Origin: Microbispora corallina
Lineage (GTDB): Bacteria; Actinomycetota; Actinomycetes; Streptosporangiales; Streptosporangiaceae
DNA: 64,000 nucleotides
NCBI RefSeq assembly: GCF_016863035.1
Contig: NZ_BOOC01000039.1
Location: 29,181-93,180 of the forward strand
Direction of reading: 5' to 3'
Shown here: positions 1 through 7,660 of the stretch, in pieces
How positions within the stretch are numbered: position 1 is the stretch's first letter
Layout of the letters: each line of letters opens with the position of its first letter
Translations under genes and position numbers: made by a program
The notes under the pieces: generated by a model
The model's database searches: none
What the model saw: only the letters and a program-made list of their open reading frames with translations
Told to the model about the DNA's origin: nothing

Positions 1-1
1 G

Positions 2-583
2 GCCGCCTACGTCGGCCTGATGAAGGCCATCAACGGCTTCGACGCCAGCCTCGGCCACAGCTTCCGGGGCTACGCCATGGTCACGATGACCGGCGAGGTG
101 AAGCGGCACTTCCGCGACCGCACCTGGGCCGTACGGGTTCCCCGCCTCTACCAGGAGCGCCGCGCCGAGCTGAACCGGCACGTCGCCGACATGACCCAGG
201 AGCTCGGCCGGTTCCCCACCGTCGCCGAGCTCGCCAAGAAGATGGGCATCTCCGAAGAGGACATGATCCTCACGATGGACGCCTCCGCCGCCTACAGCAC
301 GCTCTCCCTCGACGCCCCGATCGGGGCCGACGACGACGCGGCGGCGCTCGGCGACGTCATCCCCGAGGAGGACGACGCCCTGGACACGCTGGTGGACAGG
401 GAGGCCGTCAAGCCGCTCATCGACCACCTTCCCGAGCGGGAGAAGAACATTCTCCTGCTGCGCTTCTATGGCAACATGACCCAGGCCGAGATCGCGGCGG
501 AGTTCGACATATCGCAGATGCACGTCTCGCGGATCCTCCGCAAGACCCTCGACCAGCTCCGGGCGGAGCTCGTCGCGGGATGA
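2..583 (+). CDS. SigB/SigF-type RNA polymerase sigma factor, 5' partial
   Basis: The reading frame is open from the window edge, so the true start lies upstream. The visible part ends with a stop at 581-583. It carries the end of sigma region 2 (GFDASLGHSFRGYA, then VTMTGEVKRHFRD), a region 3 (LGRFPTVAELAKKMGISEEDM) and a region 4 with a helix-turn-helix (MTQAEIAAEFDISQMHVSRILRK). This architecture is typical of the group 3 stress sigma factors of actinomycetes (SigB/SigF/SigH), normally about 260 residues, so roughly a quarter is missing. The next gene downstream encodes an RsbW-like ATP-binding protein, which fits a partner-switching stress module. Which paralogue it is cannot be decided here. 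Confidence 0.93.
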   Translation, partial: AAYVGLMKAINGFDASLGHSFRGYAMVTMTGEVKRHFRDRTWAVRVPRLYQERRAELNRHVADMTQELGRFPTVAELAKKMGISEEDMILTMDASAAYSTLSLDAPIGADDDAAALGDVIPEEDDALDTLVDREAVKPLIDHLPEREKNILLLRFYGNMTQAEIAAEFDISQMHVSRILRKTLDQLRAELVAG

Positions 584-692
584 CGCTGCAGCGGGATGCC
601 CGGGATGCCGCCTATGACCTGGCGGTATCCCGGAGTATCTTCGTCGGTGCCACGGCCCACCAGGTTTGATCGAGCGACATGCGGGGGGAGGC

Positions 693-1115
693 GTGTACCG
701 GGTGAATCAGGACGGCGTTCCGGCGCACGTCGCCAGAGCGGTCAGGGAGCGCTCCTTCTCCTTAGCCGACCTGCCCGACCTGCGGGAGTTCGCCGCCGCC
801 GAGGCCCGCCGCCGCGGTCTGGCCGAGGACGCCCTCGGCGACTTCCTGGTCGCGCTGAACGAGGTCGCGACCAACGCCGTCACCCACGGCTCGACCAAGG
901 CGAGGCTCCGGATCTGGGTCGACGGCGGACAGCTCGTGGTCGCCGTGCACGACGACGGCCGGCACTGGCGCCCCGAGGGCGTCCCCGGCCAGACGCCGCC
1001 CCCCGAGAACGCCACCAGCGGCATGGGCCTGTGGGTCGCCCGTCTGCTCAGCACCGATCTCCAGGTGTCCACCGAGCCCAGCGGGACGACCGTCACGATG
1101 CGTTTCCCCCTTTAG
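693..1115 (+). CDS. RsbW-like ATP-binding (anti-sigma regulatory) protein
   Basis: This 140-residue protein is a single GHKL/HATPase_c domain. An N-box is seen in NEVATNAVTHG, a G1 box in HDDGRHWRP and a G2-like box in SGMGLWVARLL. Anti-sigma factors of the RsbW/SpoIIAB class bind a sigma factor and phosphorylate or release an anti-anti-sigma partner; it may instead be one of the many orphan actinobacterial paralogues. I chose the GTG at 693 over a TTG at 666 because GGGGGGAG lies just upstream of it. It follows the stress sigma gene by about 110 bases, which suggests they work together (inference). Confidence 0.85.
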   Translation: MYRVNQDGVPAHVARAVRERSFSLADLPDLREFAAAEARRRGLAEDALGDFLVALNEVATNAVTHGSTKARLRIWVDGGQLVVAVHDDGRHWRPEGVPGQTPPPENATSGMGLWVARLLSTDLQVSTEPSGTTVTMRFPL

Positions 1116-1134
1116 GGCGGGGTAGGGGACACCC

Positions 1135-2439
1135 ATGGCTGTCCCACGGATCCTGATAGTCGGCGGCGGATACGTCGGCATGTACACAGCGCTCCGCCTG
1201 CAGCGCAGGCTTCGCCGCGGCGAGGCGCACGTCACGGTCGCGGACCTCGACTCCTACATGACCTACCAGCCGTTCCTGCCCGAGGCGGCCGCCGGGAACA
1301 TCGAGGCGCGGCACGTGGTGGTCCCGCTGCGCCGGGTCCTGCCGTCCTGCCGGATCCTCAGCGGCCGGGTCACCTCCGTACGCCTGGACGAGCGCAGGGC
1401 GGAGTTCAGCCCGCACGAGGGCCCGAGGCTCACGCTCGACTACGACTACCTGGTCTTCGCGGCCGGCTCGATCTCCCGGCTGCTGCCGATCCCCGGACTC
1501 GCCGAGACCGGCATCGGGTTCAAGACGGTGGAGGAGGCCATCCACCTGCGCAACCACGTCCTCGGCCAGATGGACGTGGCCGCGTCCACCCCGGACGAGG
1601 AGGTGCGCCGCCGCGCGCTGACCTTCGTCTTCGTCGGCGGGGGGTACGCCGGCGTGGAGGCGATGGCGGAGCTGGAGGACATGGCCCGCGACGCCTGCAC
1701 GTACTTCGACGGCATCCGCCGGGAGGACATGCGGTGGGTCCTGGTCGAGGCGACCGACCGCATCCTGCCCGAGGTCGGGGCCGACATGGGCCGATGGACG
1801 GCCGAGGAGCTGCGCCGGCGCGGCATCGAGGTGCGCACCCGCACGCTACTCAAGTCGGCGGAGGGCGGCCGCATCGTCCTCGACGACGGCGACGAGTTCG
1901 ACTCCGACACCCTGGTCTGGACGGCAGGCGTGAAGCCGAACCCGCTGGTCAAGTCGGGTGACCTGCCCGTAGACGAGCGGGACCGGATCAAGGCGGACGC
2001 CTTCCTGCGCGTCGAGGGCACCGATTTCGCCTTCGCCGCCGGCGACTCGGCCGCCGTTCCCGACCTCACCCGGCCCGGCCAGACGTGCCCGCCCAACGCC
2101 CAGCACGCCGTACGGCAGGCCCGGCGGCTCGCGGACAATCTGGTCGCGACGATCAGGGGCGAGCGCTGCCGGCCGTACATGCACAAGAACGCCGGGTCGG
2201 TGGCGAGCCTCGGGCTGTACAAGGGCGTGGCCCAGGTCTACGGCAGGGAGCTGCGCGGCTTCCCGGCCTGGTTCATGCACCGGACCTACCACCTCACCCG
2301 GATGCCGACCGTGAACAAGAAGACCCGGATCCTGATGGACTGGACGCTCGGGCTCTTCTTCCCGAGGGAGATCGTCTCGCTGGGCGCCATCCAGCACCCG
2401 CGCGAGGAGTTCACGCTCGCCGCCCGCAGCGGCAGCTAG
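1135..2439 (+). CDS. NAD(P)/FAD-dependent oxidoreductase, type II NADH dehydrogenase-like
   Basis: The 434-residue product starts with an FAD-binding Rossmann motif (ILIVGGGYVGMYTALRLQ) and has a second dinucleotide motif for NAD(P)H near residue 165 (VFVGGGYAGVEAMAEL). The late FAD-contact signature FAAGDSAAVPD follows. This is the layout of the NDH-2/Pyr_redox_2 family, which oxidises NADH and passes electrons to quinone at the membrane without pumping protons. The length matches the family, and the C-terminal part (LMDWTLGLFFPREIVSLG) is the usual amphipathic membrane-contact region. It begins 19 bases after the ATP-binding protein gene and may be cotranscribed. Quinone reductase activity is assigned by family only. 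Confidence 0.88.
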   Translation: MAVPRILIVGGGYVGMYTALRLQRRLRRGEAHVTVADLDSYMTYQPFLPEAAAGNIEARHVVVPLRRVLPSCRILSGRVTSVRLDERRAEFSPHEGPRLTLDYDYLVFAAGSISRLLPIPGLAETGIGFKTVEEAIHLRNHVLGQMDVAASTPDEEVRRRALTFVFVGGGYAGVEAMAELEDMARDACTYFDGIRREDMRWVLVEATDRILPEVGADMGRWTAEELRRRGIEVRTRTLLKSAEGGRIVLDDGDEFDSDTLVWTAGVKPNPLVKSGDLPVDERDRIKADAFLRVEGTDFAFAAGDSAAVPDLTRPGQTCPPNAQHAVRQARRLADNLVATIRGERCRPYMHKNAGSVASLGLYKGVAQVYGRELRGFPAWFMHRTYHLTRMPTVNKKTRILMDWTLGLFFPREIVSLGAIQHPREEFTLAARSGS

Positions 2440-2480
2440 GCGCTCCGGACAGCGTGATACGGACGATTGCGCGCAGCAGA

Positions 2481-2517
2481 GTGCCGCGCGACCAAGGCCC
2501 GTGAGGTCACGCGGCAC
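2481..2517. terminator. Hairpin between convergent genes
   Basis: Arms GTGCCGCG-C-GACC and GGTC-A-CGCGGCAC pair over 12 base pairs with one C/A mismatch and an 11-base loop. It sits between the convergent dehydrogenase gene and the CBS-domain gene and could terminate both. There is no T-tract, so the call is structural only. Confidence 0.5.
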
Positions 2518-2580
2518 GTCTCTGCGGTCCGGCGCCGTTCCGGTCGACGCCGGCCCAGGCCGTTGGGCTTGGGCGTCGGG

Positions 2581-3000
2581 CTAGGCGTTGGGCGGGGTCA
2601 CCGCGATGTCGGACATCGGCGAGGCGGGCGCCCACTCGACCGCGAGGTCGCTGAGGGTGACGATCCCGACCGGCCGCCCGTCGACGACCACGGGAATCCT
2701 CCTGACCGCCTTGTCGCGCATCAGCCGGACGACCTCCTCGGGGTCGTCCTCCGGGCCCACAGTGATCACGTCGGACGTGCACAGCGTCGCGAGCGGGGTC
2801 GCGGCGGTGTCCCGGCCCTCGGCGACCGCGCGTACGACGATGTCCCGGTCGGTGACGACGCCGCGGAGCTGGTCGCCGCTGACCACGAGCACGTCGCCGA
2901 TGCCCTGGTCGCGCATCAGCTTGGCCGCCTTCACGACCGTCGCCTCCTCCGGCAGCGTCACCGGGTCGGGGGTCATGACGTCTTCGACTCTGCGCGGCAT
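2581..3000 (-). CDS. CBS-domain pair protein
   Basis: This 139-residue protein consists of two tandem CBS motifs, roughly residues 7-60 (VMTPDPVTLPEEATVVKAAKLM ... GVVTDRDIVVRAV) and 75-130 (VITVGPEDDPEEVVRLM ... GIVTLSDLAVEWA). Stand-alone CBS pairs bind adenosyl nucleotides and act as energy or redox sensors. In actinomycetes they are common in dormancy and stress regulons. I chose the ATG at 3000 because GAGGAG lies just upstream; the frame stays open further upstream but without coding character. Its partner is unknown. Confidence 0.9.
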   Translation of the reverse strand: MPRRVEDVMTPDPVTLPEEATVVKAAKLMRDQGIGDVLVVSGDQLRGVVTDRDIVVRAVAEGRDTAATPLATLCTSDVITVGPEDDPEEVVRLMRDKAVRRIPVVVDGRPVGIVTLSDLAVEWAPASPMSDIAVTPPNA

Positions 3001-3197
3001 CTCGGTCTCCTCGGGGCGGGGAACGCCGGTGTCTTCATGATGAGGGGTACAGGGGGTGGGCGGTGGCGGGATTCCGCCTGCCGGAGGACCGCCGGTTCGT
3101 CTGCCGGCGGCCCTCCGGGGCCCGCGCTCGCCAGGCCGTCTCCACAGTGGCGCACGGGCCCGTTCATGGGGGAGCGGCGCTTCTCGGGCGGTTCCCG

Positions 3198-3251
3198 TGT
3201 CCGTGCCGTTCTGTTTGTCTGTGCCGTTCCGGTTGTCCGTGCCGTTCTTTT
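3198..3251. repeat. Three tandem 18-bp repeats in a non-coding gap
   Basis: Three consecutive 18-base units share the core TGTCNGTGCCGTTC. They lie in the gap 3001-3403, between the CBS gene start and a small membrane protein gene. I see no convincing gene in that gap; all open frames there are compositional. The region may hold the CBS gene promoter. Confidence 0.6.
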
Positions 3252-3403
3252 GCCCGGTCCGCACCGCCGCTCTCGCGGCCGGGGCCACGCCACGAGGTGG
3301 CGGGCGGTGCCTCAGTGATGAGGCGGTGCCGCGGTGGCGGCGGTGCCGGACGGGTCCGACGGCTGGGGCCGGGGGCGTGGCCGCTGTCGTCGGCGGGAGG
3401 GCG

Positions 3404-3592
3404 TCAGCGGCGGGCGCGGCGCCAGCCGCCCCGCCAGGAGTTGACACTCGCCGTGCCCACGCCGGCCTGGTGGAGCGCGAGCAGGCACAGGCCCAGGGCC
3501 AGCAGGGCCGTCAGCCCGATGCCGATGCTCGCGTTGAGGAGATCGAGGAGGAAGGCGATCCCGAAGACGACCGCCGCGGCGATGGCCAGCAT
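3404..3592 (-). CDS. Small two-segment membrane protein, hypothetical
   Basis: This 62-residue protein is almost entirely hydrophobic: a first membrane segment at about residues 2-18 (LAIAAAVVFGIAFLLDLL), a second at about 25-45, then a basic tail (RGGWRRARR). Small actinobacterial membrane proteins of this form are common, and none has a role that I recognise. It lies 7 bases downstream of the acidic-linker protein gene on the same strand and is probably the last gene of a three-gene operon (5650 to 3404). Confidence 0.65.
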   Translation of the reverse strand: MLAIAAAVVFGIAFLLDLLNASIGIGLTALLALGLCLLALHQAGVGTASVNSWRGGWRRARR

Positions 3593-3599
3593 GGCTACC

Positions 3600-4742
3600 T
3601 CACTTTCCGTTCAGCTGCAGGAGAAGCGTGTGGTACTCGCGCAGGGCGAGCCGCAGCGCCTCGGTGTCGGAGTTCTCACTGTTCTTCCACTGGTCGAGGA
3701 GCGACTGGCGCCGCTTCGTGAACACGGCGAGCGCCTCGTCCACCAGGGCGTCCGCCTGCTCGACCGACTGGCGCGGGTCGTCCACGAACCCGGCCTTGAT
3801 CTCGCGCCACCGCTGGTCGACGTCCTCGGCGAGACCGTCGGGGCCGGCGGGGGGCGCGGGGGTGACCGGAGTGGCGACATGAGCCATGTCCGGCGCGGGG
3901 CCGGGGCTCGCGGCGGGGGCGACGACGATGGGCGCGCCCGCGACCCGGACGTCACCGGCGACGCCGGTGTCGGGCTGGGTGTCGTCCGGTCCCAGCGCGG
4001 GGTCCGAGGCGAACGAGCCGTTCCGCCGGTGGGCGTCGTACCCCGGACGGTCGAGGGCGCCGGACGCCGGACGGTCGAGGGGATCCGCCGCGTCGCCGTC
4101 CGTGTCGTCCGCGCCCAGGTCGGGCCGGTTCGCGGGGTCGGCGCTCAGAGCGTCGTCCCTGCGGTCGGGGTCGCGGTCCAGGGGGTCGTCGCTTCGGTCG
4201 ACGCTTCGGTCCATCGCGGTGACGACCGAGGCGTCGTCGGTCCGGCTGGCGGGAGCGGCCTCCGGCGCGAGGACGTCGTCGGGGCGGTACCCGGTGCGGC
4301 CGGCCGTGCGGTCGCCGGTGAGGCCGGGATCACGGTCGCGTTCCCCGGCGCCCTCGAACGTCCCGGCGCCGGCTGCCGTACGGTCGTCGTCCAGGTCGGA
4401 GCCGTCGTCGTCCAGGTCGGAGCCGTCGCCGTCCAGGTCGGAGCCGTCGCCGGCGTTCGGACCCGAGCCGTCGTGGGTGCCGTCCACATCCGAGCCGGGA
4501 CGGCCGTCGCGGGTGAAGGAGTCGCGCTCGCCGGGGACGGTGGTGTCGACGGGCTCGTCCGCGGCCGTGCCGGTCTCCCGCGCTCCCGCGGGGGAGAAGA
4601 CCGGTCCGGGACCCTCGTGCTCGTCGCGGCGGGCGGCCAGGGCCTCCTCCCGGCGCGCCTCCTCCTCCAGCGGCTCGGGAGACTCGGGGGTGGGCCGCTC
4701 GGTCAGGTCGTCGCGCCGCTCGGGCTGGTGGTCGGTGCGCAT
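3600..4742 (-). CDS. Hypothetical protein with long disordered acidic region and helical C-terminal domain
   Basis: The first 290 or so of 380 residues are low-complexity and rich in D, R, P, G and A. They include a short internal repeat, three copies of a GSDLDDD-like unit near residues 103-125. The last 80 residues (AEDVDQRWREIKAGFVDDPR ... ALREYHTLLLQLNGK) form a compact helical domain that also occurs in the next gene upstream (ERFVDAPGFAVTEADALV). Its start codon overlaps the stop of that gene by one base (TGATG), so the two are probably translationally coupled. No signal peptide or membrane segment is seen, so it may be cytosolic and held by the membrane-anchored neighbour (inference). 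Confidence 0.8.
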   Translation of the reverse strand: MRTDHQPERRDDLTERPTPESPEPLEEEARREEALAARRDEHEGPGPVFSPAGARETGTAADEPVDTTVPGERDSFTRDGRPGSDVDGTHDGSGPNAGDGSDLDGDGSDLDDDGSDLDDDRTAAGAGTFEGAGERDRDPGLTGDRTAGRTGYRPDDVLAPEAAPASRTDDASVVTAMDRSVDRSDDPLDRDPDRRDDALSADPANRPDLGADDTDGDAADPLDRPASGALDRPGYDAHRRNGSFASDPALGPDDTQPDTGVAGDVRVAGAPIVVAPAASPGPAPDMAHVATPVTPAPPAGPDGLAEDVDQRWREIKAGFVDDPRQSVEQADALVDEALAVFTKRRQSLLDQWKNSENSDTEALRLALREYHTLLLQLNGK

Positions 4743-5650
4743 CAGCGGCCCGCCTCCCTGATGTCGGAACGGGCGGCGTGCCGGCCGTTCACGGAACCGG
4801 TGGTCACGTCCTCGTCGACCGGGTCGTCCAGGCGGCGTCCGCCGGTGCGGTCGTCGGCGCGGTCGTCAGCGCGGTCGTTCTCGGCGCGCTGCGCGGCGGC
4901 CCGTTCGGCGGCGACACGGTCAGCGGCGGCATGGTCGTCACGGAGGGCGTCGTCACGGAGCTGGTCGTCACGGACACGCTCGTCGGTCACGCGTTCGTCG
5001 GCGGTGCCAGTGTCGTCGAACCTGCCGGCGCTCACGGAATCGGTGGTCGCGGGGTCGGTGGTCACGGAGTCGGCGGGGACGGCGCCCGCGGCGGTCGTCC
5101 GGTCGTCGTGATCGCCGGCGCCGGCCTCCAGGAGCTCCTGGAACAGGGCGCGGTAGTGGACCATCGCCTGGCGGAGCTCCTCGGTGGTGGCGTCCTGCCG
5201 GGCGGCGCGGCTGCTGATGTCGTGGGCCTGGCGGTAGTGGTCGAGCGTGGCGGCGTGCGCCACGGACAGGTCGCTCAGGCGCTGCTCGAAGTCGTCGGTC
5301 GGGTAGCCGCGGTCCGCCATGACGGCGGTGACCAGGGCGTCCGCCTCGGTGACGGCGAAGCCGGGGGCGTCCACGAACCGCTCCTGGACCTCGGTCCACT
5401 TGCGGGTGTAGGTCTCCCGGGCCTCCGGCGCGAGCGGGCGGATGTCGAGCTGGGCGTGCCGCTCCTCACGCGCGAGCAGCTCCTGCTCGGCGGCCTTACG
5501 GCTATCGCTCTCCCGCACGGCCCGGTCGTACTCGGGCCCGAAGCGGTCTTGCAGATGACGTCGCCGGTTCTGACGTGACACGAAGTAGCCGATTGCCAGG
5601 ATCGCCAGCACCACGACTATGACGACGGCCACCCATGCTACGGCGTTCAT
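4742..5650 (-). CDS. Membrane-anchored hypothetical protein with shared helical domain
   Basis: An N-terminal membrane segment at about residues 3-24 (AVAWVAVVIVVVLAILAIGY) is followed by a charged juxtamembrane stretch (SRQNRRRHLQ). A helical domain covers about residues 35-185 (FGPEYDRAVRE ... MVHYRALFQELLEAG), and the tail is rich in D, R and A. The segment WTEVQERFVDAPGFAVTEADALV matches the C-terminal domain of the gene that follows. Related proteins recur in actinomycetes as uncharacterised secreted or membrane proteins; I know of no assigned function. It is the first gene of the operon and is divergent from the DUF6458 gene. Confidence 0.82.
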   Translation of the reverse strand: MNAVAWVAVVIVVVLAILAIGYFVSRQNRRRHLQDRFGPEYDRAVRESDSRKAAEQELLAREERHAQLDIRPLAPEARETYTRKWTEVQERFVDAPGFAVTEADALVTAVMADRGYPTDDFEQRLSDLSVAHAATLDHYRQAHDISSRAARQDATTEELRQAMVHYRALFQELLEAGAGDHDDRTTAAGAVPADSVTTDPATTDSVSAGRFDDTGTADERVTDERVRDDQLRDDALRDDHAAADRVAAERAAAQRAENDRADDRADDRTGGRRLDDPVDEDVTTGSVNGRHAARSDIREAGR

Positions 5651-5711
5651 ACCTGCCTCCAGGGGTGAGTGCGTTGTTCATCCGCACTGCCCTGGAAAGC
5701 GGCCTTCACGC

Positions 5712-5738
5712 GTTGCGTAATAAGCGATTTCGCGGGTA
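5712..5738 (+). promoter_or_regulatory. SigB/SigF-like promoter candidate
   Basis: GTTGCG at 5712-5717 is followed after 16 bases by GGGTAA at 5734-5739, close to the GTTT-N14-16-GGGTA pattern known for group 3 stress sigma factors of actinomycetes. It points at the DUF6458 gene, 31 bases before its start. A sigma factor of this class is encoded at the left edge of the window. Confidence 0.45.
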
Positions 5739-5768
5739 AAGGCGGGTCTACCAGCAGAGGAGGTAGCC

Positions 5769-6104
5769 ATGGGCTTCGGAGCCAGTCTCGCCTTCATCGC
5801 CGTCGGCGCTGTTCTCGCGTTCGCCGTGAAATGGGACGTCCCCGGGATCGACCTGCAGATGATCGGCTGGATCCTGATGGCCGTCGGCGTCGCCGGCGCG
5901 TTGCTGACCGGTCTGTACACGCGGCGCCCGCAGGCGGAGGACACGGTCGACGTGGTCGAGCCCGACATCGTGTACACCGTCGATCCGGCCGCCGAGCCGC
6001 ACGTCCACGTGCACGAGACCGAGTCGCACGCCACGGTGAACCCGGGTGAGCGCCACGTCCACGTGCGGGACGAGACCAGGCCCCTTGGCCGCGACGACAT
6101 CTAG
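5769..6104 (+). CDS. DUF6458-type two-helix membrane protein
   Basis: This 111-residue protein has two membrane segments (about residues 4-22, FGASLAFIAVGAVLAFAV, and 31-52, QMIGWILMAVGVAGALLTGL). A hydrophilic tail follows that is rich in His, Glu and Val (HVHVHETESHATVN, then RHVHVRDETR). The N-terminal half matches the small actinobacterial family DUF6458, whose role is unknown. The paired HVHV motifs could bind metal, which is speculation. AGGAGG lies seven bases before the ATG, and a stress-type promoter candidate is just upstream. Confidence 0.85.
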   Translation: MGFGASLAFIAVGAVLAFAVKWDVPGIDLQMIGWILMAVGVAGALLTGLYTRRPQAEDTVDVVEPDIVYTVDPAAEPHVHVHETESHATVNPGERHVHVRDETRPLGRDDI

Positions 6105-6111
6105 GCCGTCT

Positions 6112-6173
6112 CCCCGCCGGCCGTGACCCGCCGCCATAAGAGAATTCACGCGACGGCACGGCCGCGGGGTTTT
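6112..6173. terminator. Bidirectional terminator hairpin
   Basis: CCCCG-C-CGGCCGTG pairs with CACGGCCGCGGGG, 13 base pairs with one bulged C, followed by TTTT. It separates the convergent DUF6458 and ECF-fusion genes. The loop is long, about 31 bases. Confidence 0.65.
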
Positions 6174-6229
6174 CGCATGAACGGGTTCCGTGTTCCGGCG
6201 TCCGGGTTCCGCGATTTCGGGAAAGGCCG

Positions 6230-7660
6230 TCAGGACGTCACTGTCCCGAAATCGGCCTCACGGACGCCGACGGCCCCCTCCCCGCGCAGCGTCACGCCGA
6301 ACAGCAGGAACACCGCGTCCGGCGGGACCTCGGTCTCGACCACCAGACGCTCCCATCCGCCCTCGTCCTCGGGAGCGGACGTGAGCCGGCCGGCCTCCGG
6401 GCCGCCCGTCCGGTCCTCGCCGACGATCCGCAGGTAGAGGGCCGCCCCGCCACCCGTTCCCCGCACCAGGGCCCTCAGCCGTACGCGGCGGCCGTGGTAC
6501 GGCTCGGCGAGCACCGCCTGGCGCAGGTCGGCGAAGCCCAGTGGCCGTTCGACGGCCGAGCGCAGCCACGCCTCGCCGCCGTGCGCCTCGCACGAGTAGT
6601 CCCGCCAGTGGGCCCCGCCGGTGTCGTGGAGGAAGCTGCCGCGCAGGTCCCAGAACCGCAGCCCCTCCGAGAAGTCCATGTTCCTCGGCTCGGCCACCCG
6701 CGGCTCCGCCGCCCGTACGGCGGGGGCGGGCAGACCTGCCTCTCTCGTCAACGCCGCCACGGCCTCCTCGATGGACGTCCCCCTCAGCGACACGCCCCGT
6801 TCGCCGATCAGCTCCTCGCCGACGAGGACCGGGCAGCCCCACCGATGGGCCAGCGCCAGCCCCTCGGCGACCTCGACCGGCAACGTCGTCGTCCCGTCAC
6901 CGGTCCTCAGGCGGAGCTCCGCCTTCTCGGGGCCGGCGACGTGCACGGCCTCAAGAGCCGTGCCCGTCGCCGCGAGCACGCGCGCGGCCAGCCCGGCCGC
7001 CTTGCCGACCATGGCCCGAGGGGGCAGCCACAGGGGCAGGATCCGGCCGCCGTCCTCGTCGTGCAGCACCACGAGCAGCCGGGGAGCGGCGGGCACGATC
7101 ATGGCGATCCGTACGGGTGTCATCGCGGGCCTCCTCTGGCGCCGGGGGAACTCCTCCGCGAGCCGCCCCCGAAGCTGGAGGCGGCCCCGATGCAGGCGCA
7201 GCTTGACGGCGGACGCGGACAGGCCGAGCGACGCGGCCACCTGCTCCACGGTCAGGTCGTCGAAGTAGTAGAGGACGACCGCCTCGCGGCTGCCGGGAGG
7301 CAGTTGGCGTACGGCCTCCCGGACCAGCCACCGCGCCTCGATCGACGCGAACGGGTCCACCGGGTCGCCCTCCCAGTAGTCGTCGAGCGGCGACTCCCGG
7401 GTCACGAGCCATCGGCGGCTGAGGTTCAGCAGGATGCCGTACAGCCAGCCGCGGAACCGGTCGCCGTCGGCCAGCCGGCCGAGCGACGTCCACGCCTGCA
7501 GGAACCCCTCCTGGACGAGGTCGTCCACCGCGTCGGGACGGCCCACGAGATGGACCGCCGCCGACCGGGCCATCGACCGGTGCCGCCGTACCAGCTCGTG
7601 GAACGCGGACGCGTCGCCGGCCCTGGCCCGGTCGACGAGCTCGCCGTCGGAGGGGTTCAC
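6230..7660 (-). CDS. ECF sigma factor fused to bifunctional-nuclease-like and jelly-roll-like domains
   Basis: Residues 1-175 are a complete ECF sigma factor: region 2 (ASAFHELVRRHRSMARSA ... DDLVQEGFLQAW) and region 4 (LPPGSREAVVLYYFDDLTVEQVA, then SASAVKLRLHRGRLQLRG). The same frame continues without a stop into about residues 180-300, which resemble the bifunctional nuclease family DUF151 (RLLVVLHDEDGGRILPLWL ... EGLALAHRWGCPVLVGEELI). It ends with a beta-rich domain at about 330-476 (FADLRQAVLAEPYHGRRVRL ... AVFLLFGVTL) like those attached to AraC- and MerR-type regulators. ECF factors are usually about 190 residues, so this is a genuine fusion or a read-through of two genes. The sigma part should redirect RNA polymerase; the rest may sense a ligand. 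Its ATG overlaps the stop of the upstream HTH gene by 4 bases. Confidence 0.85.
   Translation of the reverse strand: MNPSDGELVDRARAGDASAFHELVRRHRSMARSAAVHLVGRPDAVDDLVQEGFLQAWTSLGRLADGDRFRGWLYGILLNLSRRWLVTRESPLDDYWEGDPVDPFASIEARWLVREAVRQLPPGSREAVVLYYFDDLTVEQVAASLGLSASAVKLRLHRGRLQLRGRLAEEFPRRQRRPAMTPVRIAMIVPAAPRLLVVLHDEDGGRILPLWLPPRAMVGKAAGLAARVLAATGTALEAVHVAGPEKAELRLRTGDGTTTLPVEVAEGLALAHRWGCPVLVGEELIGERGVSLRGTSIEEAVAALTREAGLPAPAVRAAEPRVAEPRNMDFSEGLRFWDLRGSFLHDTGGAHWRDYSCEAHGGEAWLRSAVERPLGFADLRQAVLAEPYHGRRVRLRALVRGTGGGAALYLRIVGEDRTGGPEAGRLTSAPEDEGGWERLVVETEVPPDAVFLLFGVTLRGEGAVGVREADFGTVTS

Noticed and set aside
3063..5111. A 682-residue plus-strand frame
   Set aside because: Shadow of the two minus-strand helical-domain genes; no ribosome binding site and no domain.
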